Notes under the pieces: generated by a model
The model's database searches: none
Seen by the model: the letters and a program-made list of their open reading frames with translations, nothing else
What the model was told of the DNA's origin: nothing
Part shown: in pieces, positions 1 through 7,666 of the stretch
How positions within the stretch are numbered: the first letter of the stretch is position 1
Layout: every line of letters begins with the position of its first letter
Made by a program: the position numbers and the translations under genes
From: Lewinellaceae bacterium
GTDB taxonomy: Bacteria; Bacteroidota; Bacteroidia; Chitinophagales; Saprospiraceae
Reading direction: 5' to 3'
Assembly (NCBI GenBank): GCA_020636215.1
Contig: JACJYG010000010.1
Coordinates: 248,001 to 312,000, forward strand
Length of the DNA stretch: 64,000 nt

Positions 1-678
1 GGAGCTGTGGATTATATCCGCAAACCCATTGACAAGACGGAAATTTTGGCAAGAGTCCGGGCTACATTACTGCTAAAAACTTTTCAAAGAGAAGAGATTA
101 TTAAAGACAAGATGCGGAAAATCAAAGTGCTGTTCCTGGGTGCTAATCCTGATGCCAGGAATTATCTAAGGATAGGAAGCGAATATGATATCATTTCCTC
201 AAATTTAAAAGAGAGCTCAAAATTCCGGGATCTCTTTGAATTAGAGCAAAGGATGGCCACAAGAGTTGACTCTCTTACGCAAGTTTTATTGGATGTCCGG
301 CCAAATATCATCCATTTTTCAGGACATGGAGTTACCGAGGGCATCATATTGGAAAATCATGAAGGAAAACCTCATCTCGTGGAAGCACACGCCTTAGAAT
401 CTCTTTTTGAGCTTTTTAAAGATGATATCAATTGCGTTGTCCTAAATGCCTGTTATTCTCAGCAACAGGCTGAAGCCATCGCGAAGCACATTCCCTATGC
501 GATAGGTATGAAAAGCGCCATATTAGACGAGGCAAGTATTGCTTTTTCCCTGGGTTTTTACAAAGCCATTGGAGCCGGGGAGGACATCAATTTTGCCTAT
601 AAGATGGGAATCGTAAACATCAAGATGTACGGTGTAAAAGGAGAAGACCTTCCGATTTTGAAGACAAAGGATACGTAG
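1..678 (+). CDS. Receiver-CHAT (caspase-like) protein, 5' end outside window
   Basis: Reading is open from the first base of the window, so the gene starts upstream. The first codons read GAVDYIRKP, the typical end of a CheY-like receiver domain (the conserved Lys-Pro after beta-5). After a short linker (about codons 25-42) comes a CHAT-type caspase-fold domain with the His motif HFSGHG (His at codon 109) and the Cys motif LNACYS (Cys at codon 151), the expected catalytic pair. A phosphorylation-controlled protease is an inference from this order. The stop overlaps the GTG of the next gene by one base, suggesting co-transcription. CHAT proteins elsewhere act in regulated proteolysis and anti-phage cell death; the substrate here is unknown. 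Confidence 0.75.
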   Translation, partial: GAVDYIRKPIDKTEILARVRATLLLKTFQREEIIKDKMRKIKVLFLGANPDARNYLRIGSEYDIISSNLKESSKFRDLFELEQRMATRVDSLTQVLLDVRPNIIHFSGHGVTEGIILENHEGKPHLVEAHALESLFELFKDDINCVVLNACYSQQQAEAIAKHIPYAIGMKSAILDEASIAFSLGFYKAIGAGEDINFAYKMGIVNIKMYGVKGEDLPILKTKDT

Positions 679-1145
679 TGAAAATGACCATAACCCAATT
701 CCTCCAAGCCACCCTCATCTCCGGCATCGGCGACATTGTCCTCTCCGGCGGCCATTACCACGCTTTCAGTTTGATCGCCCAAGGCATCGAGCTGCTGGGT
801 GCCTGCCTGGATGAATTGCCCATCCATCATAAAGGAAGCAGCGGTAAGCGTTTTAGGGCAGCCATCCAGGAACTATTCCCCACAGAATATCATGCCTTCA
901 ATGACAAAGGCAACCCTTATGACCTGTACTCCAATCTCCGCTGTGGTTTGTTGCATGTGGTAATGCCAAAGAACAACCTGGAACTGATCCAACGGGCGGA
1001 ATTGGGCAATTTTCCGGAAGGGCACCTGGGATTTGGCCATCAGCGTGGCAATAAGAGGCTCATTCTGGTTTCGGAAGACTTTTATGGAGATTTTGAACAG
1101 GCGTGCAGTCATCCGCAGAATTGGGGTAGGGGAATTGGACCATAA
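678..1145 (+). CDS. Hypothetical protein with R-x4-H motif (HEPN-like?)
   Basis: 155 residues from a GTG that overlaps the stop of the receiver-CHAT gene by one base; an in-frame ATG lies six bases further on. I do not recognise the family. The segment LRCGLLH contains R88-x4-H93, the spacing of the catalytic motif of HEPN ribonucleases, inside a helical-looking stretch. There is no signal peptide and no membrane segment. The tight coupling to a CHAT gene makes a role as its partner or effector plausible, but the HEPN reading rests on one short motif and should be treated as a guess. Confidence 0.5.
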   Translation: MKMTITQFLQATLISGIGDIVLSGGHYHAFSLIAQGIELLGACLDELPIHHKGSSGKRFRAAIQELFPTEYHAFNDKGNPYDLYSNLRCGLLHVVMPKNNLELIQRAELGNFPEGHLGFGHQRGNKRLILVSEDFYGDFEQACSHPQNWGRGIGP

Positions 1146-1275
1146 GAAATTAAGAGAAATAGAGTTTTGGGTATGAGATGGAAAGTGACGGGTTTTAGCT
1201 GTTCATTAGCAGCGCCGTAATGAAACAATCAAATTAAAAGAAACGTACCACAGAGAACCGAAAGCCTTCGACACC

Positions 1276-1974
1276 ATGCGAGACTACATCTCCACCATCC
1301 TCCCCCGCATCCAGCAGTACAGCAAGCAGCTGAACGACGAAGCCAACTTCGTCGAGATCCCCTGGGCTTTCCTGGACGAGGCCGGCGCCAAAGTCACCTA
1401 CATCTTCCGCCGCAACAATGAGCTGCTGGTCTCTCGCCACGGCGATGTCGCCACCGGCCGCTGGGAATATTTGCCTGTGGTCCAGTCGCTGCTCATTGAG
1501 TATCAGGGCAGCAAGCGGCTGTATAACCAGGGCTTCCTGGATAAGGCGGTGATGGTACTGCGCAAGGATGGGACGGAGGAGTTGTTTGCGTTGGGGAATA
1601 GCCAGATTGTGGCAGACCTGAATATTAGTAGGTATCTTGAAAGCAAGGTTGCTGGGGATCATTCAGAATTTCCCCAAAAGAGGCGCTATCACTACATCGG
1701 GGAGTTAGCAGGCAGTAGAAAAAAGGTGGTTTTCTGGTCAGAGGAGGGGCGAACGACTGTTGATTTTTCTACTGGCACGCAAGTCACAATGATTGACAAA
1801 TCAACCCCTTTACCAGATGGTGAATACAAGTTAAATGATGGTGGTTTAATGAAGGTTAAAGATGGCAGGATTCAGTCCTATAAATCGAATGCCTGGCTTG
1901 TTTTTCTGATATGGTTAATTGCCGCTATTATTTTTTGCACCTTGATTCCCCTTTTACTTTTCAACTTGGGGTAG
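1276..1974 (+). CDS. Hypothetical C-terminally membrane-anchored protein
   Basis: 232 residues with no family I recognise. Most of the protein looks soluble and mixed alpha/beta; the last 25 residues or so (about 206-229) form one strongly hydrophobic helix, so the protein is probably tail-anchored in the inner membrane. The first half (to about base 1640) is clearly GC-richer than the second half, which is AT-rich with different codon choice, as if two pieces of different origin were joined. It sits in an accessory region between a CHAT pair and a TIR gene on the same strand. Confidence 0.55.
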   Translation: MRDYISTILPRIQQYSKQLNDEANFVEIPWAFLDEAGAKVTYIFRRNNELLVSRHGDVATGRWEYLPVVQSLLIEYQGSKRLYNQGFLDKAVMVLRKDGTEELFALGNSQIVADLNISRYLESKVAGDHSEFPQKRRYHYIGELAGSRKKVVFWSEEGRTTVDFSTGTQVTMIDKSTPLPDGEYKLNDGGLMKVKDGRIQSYKSNAWLVFLIWLIAAIIFCTLIPLLLFNLG

Positions 1975-2340
1975 GAATCGCAATCAGATACAACTATAGG
2001 CCCGGGCTTCTTCTGGCAGGAATTCCAGTGCCTGGGTGGTGCAGTTGTTTGCTTTTTGCTCCTCGGCTTTATGCAGCAGGGCGCCGGAATCGAGGCGCCG
2101 GCAGCAGGCTGCTTGGCGGGCTTGGAGCTGAATAGGTTGCGGAATAGGGAAAGGTGGACGGTTTTGGCTTGAAGGGCGATGATGGGGGCGAGGTGTCGGA
2201 GGAGCATGGGTAAGGTTGTTTTGAACAGGGGAAATTCCTGGAAAATTTGTAGAATAGGGAAATTTTTGGCAATGCAGCGCAATTGGTCAATAAAGTTATT
2301 GTACAACCCCAATATCGATCGTTTCATCTCTGGCCATGGG
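1975..2340. other. Intergenic stretch, no gene assigned
   Basis: GC-rich then AT-rich sequence between the membrane protein and the TIR gene. Reading frames exist on both strands but look compositional (Pro/Ala/Lys-rich minus-strand reading) and carry no recognisable domain. The TIR frame stays open back to 2179, so part of this could be coding if a start at 2179 or 2272 is used. Confidence 0.4.
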
Positions 2341-3423
2341 ATGAAAATTCACGATATTCGAATACAACCGTTCCTTGGATCAGATATTAGATGGGAACAT
2401 ACGGATGATGGATGGGTTATTTCTCTTTATCCCGGAATGTATCACAGCGGGCCAGCAGAGGAAAGCATTCTTCATGCCTTGTCGCTTATAAACCGGAGGT
2501 TTAACCCTTGGTTTGAGGAAACTCCGGCAGAAGAATTCAACCGGCTCACCAAAAAGTTTCTTGATGAGCGGCGGGTAGTATACCCAGAAGTCCGCGATGA
2601 TTATTCTCGTGATATTGTGGCTATTGATGAAGCCATTTGCTCTGCATTTGATTTCTACTACTTACTTACCCGAGGTTATTTAAATGGCCATGAAGCTCAA
2701 GGTCTGGTTGACTATCGCTCTAGGAATTTTATCAGCACCAGAGGCACCGTGGAGTTTCTTGCTGCAATGGCAGTCTTAAAGTTGATGGGGTATAATCTAT
2801 CGGAGATGAATGATTTCATCATTAGAAACAAATGGTATGACCTGTTCCATGCGCTCGATAGAATTGAGAATTGCCTTGGTAACAATAAGGTAGTACATTC
2901 CGATAGCATTTTTGTTTTCGATAAATTACTTCCCCATCTCAAAGAGCAGAGCTTTTTCGATACAATTGCCGTACTGAAACGGAATGCCATTGGCGAGCGA
3001 GACTTATCGGAAATTGACTTCGATATTACAATTTCTTACGCAAGCGAAGACAGGGAAGTGGTTTATCCAATTACAAGGGGCCTCCTTTCAGAAGGGCTTG
3101 TCGTATGTTTTGATGAGTATATGCAGCCTGAATGGTGGGGAAAGGAATTACACAAACACCTTACCGATGTGTATCGAAATCGGGCAAGATTCTGTCTAAT
3201 GATAATCTCCGCTGATTACGCGCGGAAACTTTGGCCAACCGTTGAAAAGGAAGCAGCAGCAGGTCGTGCTGTTAGGGATAACCTTGACTACATACTTCCT
3301 CTCAGGTTGGATGATACTGCTGTACCAGGTTTGCCTCAAAGTTTAGTCTATATCGACATACGATACAGGACAATCGAACAGATTTGTGATTTAATTCTAA
3401 AGCGTGTCCGGTTTCTAAAATAA
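2341..3423 (+). CDS. TIR-domain protein (candidate NADase effector)
   Basis: 360 residues from the ATG at 2341; the frame is open from 2179 with other ATGs at 2179 and 2272, so the start is uncertain. The N-terminal ~225 residues are an alpha-helical region I do not recognise. Residues ~226-360 are a TIR fold opening with FDITISYASED, followed by WGKELHKHL and a WPTVE segment. This fits the WxxxE pattern (Trp298, Glu302) that carries the catalytic glutamate in bacterial TIR NADases. Such proteins usually couple an N-terminal sensor to NAD+ depletion in abortive infection. Location beside CHAT genes supports a defence role, but no cyclic-nucleotide synthase or Argonaute partner is visible. Confidence 0.75.
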   Translation: MKIHDIRIQPFLGSDIRWEHTDDGWVISLYPGMYHSGPAEESILHALSLINRRFNPWFEETPAEEFNRLTKKFLDERRVVYPEVRDDYSRDIVAIDEAICSAFDFYYLLTRGYLNGHEAQGLVDYRSRNFISTRGTVEFLAAMAVLKLMGYNLSEMNDFIIRNKWYDLFHALDRIENCLGNNKVVHSDSIFVFDKLLPHLKEQSFFDTIAVLKRNAIGERDLSEIDFDITISYASEDREVVYPITRGLLSEGLVVCFDEYMQPEWWGKELHKHLTDVYRNRARFCLMIISADYARKLWPTVEKEAAAGRAVRDNLDYILPLRLDDTAVPGLPQSLVYIDIRYRTIEQICDLILKRVRFLK

Positions 3424-3894
3424 CTTGGGTGTACATAACTTCTAAGTCATTAAACACGGCAGGCAATCAAATCTGTCTCAAAAAAACGAACGGTTTACCC
3501 GGCCGAGAAAAGAGGACGGGTGACAAGCTGAGGCGCCTGGCTGGTAGCAGGCGTATTAGCCAGCAAGCGCACCCAAGCTCTTGCATCCAGCCGGGGTTGC
3601 CTCGGGGTTGCTTGTGATTTTTTCATGCCCTTGTTTTCGGCTAAGGCTGTGCTCCTGGCTACATGGGCAAGATGCCCTTCGTCGAAGGCTTACGCCGGGC
3701 CGGCGCTACCGGTTCAGAGTGTCTGGCTGATTCGTTTATATATATCGAATTTGGCGTGGGGAATTTGCCAAACCGGCTGAATGTTTCCAATCATATTACC
3801 TGCCCTTACCAAAATCCAAATAATTTTTCCAGCATCTGGCTTGCCGGAAAACTAATAATTGCATTTTAAGCCAACATTGATTACATTGTTAAAC
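3424..3894. other. Intergenic stretch, no gene recognised
   Basis: About 470 bases between the TIR gene and the candidate RNA element. Short frames at 3429-3617 and 3663-3869 have low-complexity, improbable protein composition and no domain. No tRNA, CRISPR or insertion-sequence ends were found. It may be the eroded end of a mobile element. Confidence 0.4.
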
Positions 3895-4017
3895 GTAGCG
3901 TCGAAGGTGTCGCGTCTCGAATGAACGCGCGAAAGAGCTAAGAAGATCTTGCAATGTAGCAGGTGTCTATCGGATGTTCACTGGTGCACCAGGAATCTTT
4001 GACGCTACTTTTTTTTT
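3895..4017 (+). ncRNA. Candidate structured RNA with closing stem and poly-U end
   Basis: A 12-base arm at 3895-3906 pairs with 3997-4008 (11 of 12 positions) to close a ~114-base element. Inside it are short hairpins: CGCG/CGCG near 3911-3931, CTTGC/GCAGG near 3948-3964, and the palindrome CTGGTGCACCAG (3981-3992). The closing arm is followed directly by nine T residues (4009-4017), as in an intrinsic terminator, 15 bases before the ATG at 4033. This could be a small RNA, a cis-acting leader or a terminator-bearing attenuator of the downstream gene. No known family was recognised. Confidence 0.4.
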
Positions 4018-4032
4018 ACCTACATAAACAAC

Positions 4033-5874
4033 ATGCCAAATCACGCTGGTTTTGCCGCTGCGGTAACTGTTCGCGAGCAAACGCTTAAAGTCGCGATGCT
4101 TGCTGCTTATGCGAATGGGAGCTTCCCCAAGATGCTGGTAGCGAATTTACCGGGTGGCCCGCCCACCATTGCCACCAATCTATTTCTCGACCAGCCTGAG
4201 ATCCACTGTGAAGGTTCAACAAACTTGCTTGTTCTGGCTTTGGGAACTTGGGGTTCGCTGAATGTTGTTCTCGACGAAGGTGAACACATTGTCCAAATAG
4301 TTGGCGAGTTGGAAGTGGCCATCAGCCCCGCATTTCGCCCTGGGTCTAGTTTGCAGCTTGATCCTGTGGGCGCCAATGTCGTGGTACGCCGGTGGACTGC
4401 CGCTGTAATATCCACTGACACTCCGGATAATGTCGTTTCCATTGTAGTAGGTGAACAATTCAAGGCGCGTTTACAACAGGCCATCCAATTTGCAATCTTA
4501 ATCGGGGCGATCAATCTACCTTCTATTGATGTGAGCTTTTTTGGCCCGCTTGCCGATAAAGCAACATCGGTTAGTTCTCGCGTACGAGACGGAGCCTTGT
4601 TGCTTGGCCTGAACTACGGTAGTCAAGGCCTTACATTAGTTGGCAATGAGAATGCCCTGGCTGACTTTGCTTTCAGCAACGACGTGGCCGGTGTTGTCAA
4701 CCCAAATGCCACTGGGCTTTTGCTAGACGAATTGCATACACAGCTTCTAACACAAGTCGAACAACAGGATGCAAGCCTGGATAGGTTCTCCGTTAATCCT
4801 GCTGCCGGACATTTCCTGGTAAGTGGGGCAGTAAGCAAGACAGGGGGTACAGTGAACTTTTCATTCAAGCTTGTTCCCAGCATGTTCCACGTTCGGCCTG
4901 GGAAGTATTTCCAATACTTACCAAAACCGAGATGGGTCAAAAGTCGCATTTGGCCGGCCCTCGAGTTCAAAATCGAGGATGTCACCACCGATGTTGACCG
5001 GTCATGGTGGGTCATCCTGCTAGATATCCTTGGGGTAATTTTAACTGCAGGGATTGCAACACTCTATATTGAAGGGATATTGAGTTCTGCCGCCCAGAGC
5101 TTTAGTGGAAAGATCAAGGCGGCCAAGACAGGAGCTCCGACAGCCCGAATACAGCGGACGATCCCTCCAACTGGCGGTGTAGGTGTACGGATAGGCCTAG
5201 AAAGATTTGATATCAGTACTGATGAAACTTACATTGGTATTTCTACTCAGCCGGCCTCCAGCCCGATTATACTGCTGGGCCCAAAGACGGTTCCAAGCAC
5301 ATATATGGGCGAAGCTCTACGCTACCAGGTGCAACTCCCATCTGGAGTATCGGAGGATGATCCCGCACTGCGCATCCACTGGATTCTCGAAGACCGGACA
5401 AACAACCTCAGCTTAATCGATGATGATAGGCTAGCAGCCGGGCAGCTGCGGTTTGATTTTTTGCCATCTGAGCATGCCAACACTAGCGATTTCGGCATTG
5501 TCGTTAGACTGTACCGTAGGTTGGGGCCGAATGTTACGGACTTGGGCACGACCTCCCTCAATATTCATATGCGTGGCCCGCTCCCGCCAGCTGCGTATGT
5601 TCGCTGGCGTTCAGAGGTGCGTAATCCACAGATTGCTATCGATGAGGCCACTGAAACCTGGACTTATCAGGGCGAGGTGCGCGTACGCCGGTGGTCGAAG
5701 TGGCACCGTACTGACGCTCCCTGTAGGGCAGTTAATGCTACCAACCGTTTCCGCTTCGACCTGGAAACCGCCGGCCGCCTGCCCTTTCTCCTAATTTTCC
5801 TCGAGAAAAACCGCAAGCATTTGTGCCCTTATTGCTTTTATGGTGGGCCAGATGGAGTCAATCCGGACTTGTAA
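4033..5874 (+). CDS. Large TULIP/P47-like protein with Cys-rich tail (hypothetical)
   Basis: 613 residues. The first ~300 residues read as a long amphipathic beta-rich domain resembling the elongated lipid-binding TULIP/P47 type seen in some bacterial toxin-associated proteins; this is an impression without a diagnostic motif. A hydrophobic stretch at ~328-355 could be a membrane segment. Residues ~430-600 look like a beta-sandwich. The end carries CPYC, and directly after the TAA the same frame continues with CQAC and further Cys/His codons to a TGA at 5980-5982, suggesting a zinc ribbon cut by a stop. It lies between a TIR gene and toxin-antitoxin-like genes and may be regulated through the element at 3895-4017. 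Confidence 0.5.
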   Translation: MPNHAGFAAAVTVREQTLKVAMLAAYANGSFPKMLVANLPGGPPTIATNLFLDQPEIHCEGSTNLLVLALGTWGSLNVVLDEGEHIVQIVGELEVAISPAFRPGSSLQLDPVGANVVVRRWTAAVISTDTPDNVVSIVVGEQFKARLQQAIQFAILIGAINLPSIDVSFFGPLADKATSVSSRVRDGALLLGLNYGSQGLTLVGNENALADFAFSNDVAGVVNPNATGLLLDELHTQLLTQVEQQDASLDRFSVNPAAGHFLVSGAVSKTGGTVNFSFKLVPSMFHVRPGKYFQYLPKPRWVKSRIWPALEFKIEDVTTDVDRSWWVILLDILGVILTAGIATLYIEGILSSAAQSFSGKIKAAKTGAPTARIQRTIPPTGGVGVRIGLERFDISTDETYIGISTQPASSPIILLGPKTVPSTYMGEALRYQVQLPSGVSEDDPALRIHWILEDRTNNLSLIDDDRLAAGQLRFDFLPSEHANTSDFGIVVRLYRRLGPNVTDLGTTSLNIHMRGPLPPAAYVRWRSEVRNPQIAIDEATETWTYQGEVRVRRWSKWHRTDAPCRAVNATNRFRFDLETAGRLPFLLIFLEKNRKHLCPYCFYGGPDGVNPDL

Positions 5875-6017
5875 CCGTTTCCGCCTTGCCAGGCCTGTGG
5901 AATGGGCTTTGGAGGTGGCTGTGAGCATCCTCGTCCTGCTTACTGTTTCCCGATTTCGATCCACTGGATCTCATCGGGATGAAAAGCTGCGGTGCACCTT
6001 AGAAAACACATTAAGGC

Positions 6018-6260
6018 ATGATAAACTGGAAAGACCATATCCATTCTAATGATGAGGTGTTGCTTGGCAAGCCGGTGATCAAGGGCGCCAGGATATCGGT
6101 GGAATTTATCCTGGAGCGCCTCGCCAATGGCTGGACGGAACAGGAAATCCTGGAAAATTATCCAAGGTTGACGAAGGACGATTTGCAGGCTGTGTTTTCC
6201 TATACCTACGAATGTATGAAAGACGGCATGCTGTATTTCCCCAAAGTGAACAGAGCATAG
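6018..6260 (+). CDS. DUF433 antitoxin-like protein
   Basis: 80 residues matching the DUF433 pattern: an N-terminal segment with GKPVIKGARISVEFILE, then GWTEQEILENYPRLTKDDLQA, a winged-helix-like DNA-binding region. DUF433 proteins are the antitoxin half of pairs with DUF5615 PIN-like proteins. That partner starts three bases downstream. It probably neutralises the partner and represses the pair's own promoter. The frame is complete. Confidence 0.85.
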   Translation: MINWKDHIHSNDEVLLGKPVIKGARISVEFILERLANGWTEQEILENYPRLTKDDLQAVFSYTYECMKDGMLYFPKVNRA

Positions 6261-6263
6261 CCC

Positions 6264-6610
6264 ATGAAGTTTTTGGCCAATGAAAACTTCCCGCTGAAAA
6301 GTTTTAGGATACTTCAGGACAAAGGCTACGACATCAAACATATCGGCCTGGAGTTGCCAAGTGTAACCGATGAAGAGGTCATGGCATTTGCTATTGAGGA
6401 GGGCCGGGCCATCATTACCTTTGATAGCGACTACGGCGAATTGGTTTATAAACACGGATACAAGCCGCCAGGAGTAATTTACCTGCGGTGGAAGTAATTT
6501 ACCATCCTCCTGATTTTCATAAAATTATTAGTGTCCGTAGACAGCTCCTTGTCCACGCCATAGACAATCACTTACGCGCCGGCCTTAACTGCCAGTTCAT
6601 CCACCGATGA
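6264..6610 (+). pseudogene. DUF5615 PIN-like toxin, frameshifted near its 3' end
   Basis: The first frame (6264-6497, 77 residues) begins MKFLANENFP and contains DKGYDIKHIG and AIITFDSDYGEL, with the acidic residues of the DUF5615 PIN-like nuclease fold, and ends at GVIYLRWK plus stop. Family members run to about 110-120 residues. In the -1 frame the sequence continues from about 6491 as YHPPDFHKIISVRRQLL to a TGA at 6608-6610, giving a total of ~115 codons and a family-like C-terminus. One indel around 6488-6500 therefore appears to split the gene. The antitoxin upstream is intact. It may still be partly functional, but the last helix is lost. Confidence 0.65.
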
Positions 6611-6868
6611 AACCTCCACGCCATTCGTCCAGAGTTCGTATTCGCTCAGGTCGATCTCGTCGCTCCAAATCACGCCGTAGCCGCCGCTGCTGACTTTTGC
6701 CTGATAGAACAAGGCCTCATCCTTCAGAGCCTGAAAAGCAGGGGTTTCCAGCCTTTCTTTCATGGAATAGACTTTGATCGCACCATTGTCGAATATGACA
6801 AAGAGGCGGTAACCGGGAAGCGGTTCTATATACTTTATGGTTGGGTAGGTAGCCATACTGCTGTTCAT
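6572..6868 (-). CDS. DUF2442 antitoxin-like protein
   Basis: Up to 98 residues; the second Met (MATYPTIKY) may be the true start. The segments FDNGAIKVYSMKERLE, AFQALKD and IDLSEYELWTNG are characteristic of DUF2442, a small family usually encoded directly after a DUF4160 gene and proposed to be its antitoxin. A frameshifted DUF4160 frame lies immediately upstream on the same strand (stop at 6880). The 3' end overlaps the out-of-frame tail of the convergent DUF5615 gene. Confidence 0.8.
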   Translation of the reverse strand: MNSSMATYPTIKYIEPLPGYRLFVIFDNGAIKVYSMKERLETPAFQALKDEALFYQAKVSSGGYGVIWSDEIDLSEYELWTNGVEVSSVDELAVKAGA

Positions 6869-6879
6869 TTCATTCTTTT

Positions 6880-7118
6880 CTAGTCTATTTCATGAATATC
6901 CTGTGTATCCCACATCTCCTTTAGCTTGTCTTTCCGGGGCTTTGCCCACTTTGATACACTCTTCTGGTCTTTGCTCGACAAGTCACCCCTGAACATCTCC
7001 GAATCGTCTATTTTGAACAACCCGTTTTTCTCGTTATTCGTTGCATGAAAATGAGGAGGAGGGGGGGGGCAAAAAACATGCGTAGGATGATGCCTTTGAT
7101 TCTACCAATAATGGGCAT
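6880..7118 (-). pseudogene. DUF4160 toxin-like gene split at a G9 tract
   Basis: On the minus strand an ATG at 7118 opens MPIIGRIKGIILRMFF, the usual N-terminus of DUF4160. A different frame then gives PPHFHATNNEKNGLFKIDD, with the family's PHxHA motif, and SVSKWAKPRKDKLKEMW, ending at a stop at 6880-6882. The two parts join only by a frameshift in the nine-base G run (7061-7069 on the plus strand), and the total (~80 codons) matches the family length. The DUF2442 partner follows. The cause is either a homopolymer sequencing error or a slippage-mediated off state. Confidence 0.75.
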
Positions 7119-7275
7119 GAGTGCGTTAATTGATTCCTTCAGATGGAGGGTAACTGAAAATGGGGGCTTCTCGCCGCTTCCAGACGTGCTGTATATTGGC
7201 TTTCACAAGCAATTCATCTACCCCTCTCTCTATACTAATTTAGGATTTAAAACCCAATAAAGCTACATTCCGGCC

Positions 7276-7312
7276 AATAAAAAAGCCCGGCGCTCAATGA
7301 ACGCCGGGCTTT
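7276..7312 (-). terminator. Intrinsic terminator after tRNA-Leu(CAG)
   Basis: On the minus strand, AGCCCGGCG and its complement form a 9-bp GC-rich stem (7284-7310) followed by six T residues. It lies a few bases past the tRNA 3' end. Confidence 0.85.
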
Positions 7313-7316
7313 GGAG

Positions 7317-7400
7317 TGCCGAAAGGGGGAGTCGAACCCCCACGCCCGTAAGGACACACGCCCCTGAAACGTGCGCGTCTACCAATTCCGCCATTTCGGC
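7317..7400 (-). tRNA. tRNA-Leu, anticodon CAG
   Basis: 84 nt class II tRNA. The acceptor arm GCCGAAA pairs with TTTCGGC, with discriminator A. The anticodon stem CACGT/GCGTG encloses the loop TTCAGGG, giving CAG (reads CUG). A long variable arm and the T-arm GGGGG-TTCGACT-CCCCC are present. No CCA is encoded. Extra rearranged pieces of this tRNA occur just upstream of it (7443-7457 inverted; 7536-7603 partial copy). Confidence 0.95.
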
Positions 7401-7442
7401 ATGAAATGAGCAGTTAAATACCGAAAATGATTGGGTTTCAGT

Positions 7443-7457
7443 GCGCACGTTTCAGGG
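7443..7457 (+). repeat. Inverted copy of the tRNA-Leu(CAG) anticodon arm
   Basis: Fifteen bases are the exact reverse complement of tRNA positions 7362-7376. Together with the partial copy at 7536-7603 this shows local rearrangement of the tRNA. Confidence 0.6.
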
Positions 7458-7535
7458 AATAGAGTTCGTGCGCGCCTGCCGCGACATGGAAAATTTTTGA
7501 TACTCCGTTGAGCCAAAGTTTTTCTTTATCGGGGC

Positions 7536-7603
7536 CTACCAATTTTTACCCGCCAAAGCTTTACGCGGAGGCGGGCCGCCATTTCGGCATGAAATGAGCA
7601 GTT
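7536..7603 (-). repeat. Partial copy of tRNA-Leu(CAG) 5' end with hairpin insert
   Basis: A 27-base block (7577-7603) repeats 7389-7415 exactly, covering the tRNA acceptor 5' strand and its upstream flank. The adjoining D-arm piece CTACCAATT (7536-7544) is also repeated, but a ~32-base hairpin-forming insert with CCCGCC/GGCGGG arms separates the two. It looks like a duplicated tRNA end invaded by a small palindromic element. Confidence 0.65.
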
Positions 7604-7666
7604 TTTTCAGGGTGGGGCAAAGATAATCGTAAATTTTATTTTTACAATTCTCCGCCCTTAATTTTC

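Noticed and set aside
1878..2327. A 149-codon minus-strand frame between the membrane protein and the TIR gene
   Set aside because: Overlaps two plus-strand genes; Lys/Pro/Ala-rich with no family resemblance.
3429..3869. Two short plus-strand frames (62 and 68 codons)
   Set aside because: Improbable composition, no domain, no support from context.
7045..7260. A 71-codon plus-strand frame starting MKMRRRGG
   Set aside because: It is the complement of the frameshifted DUF4160 gene; the minus strand gives the recognisable protein.
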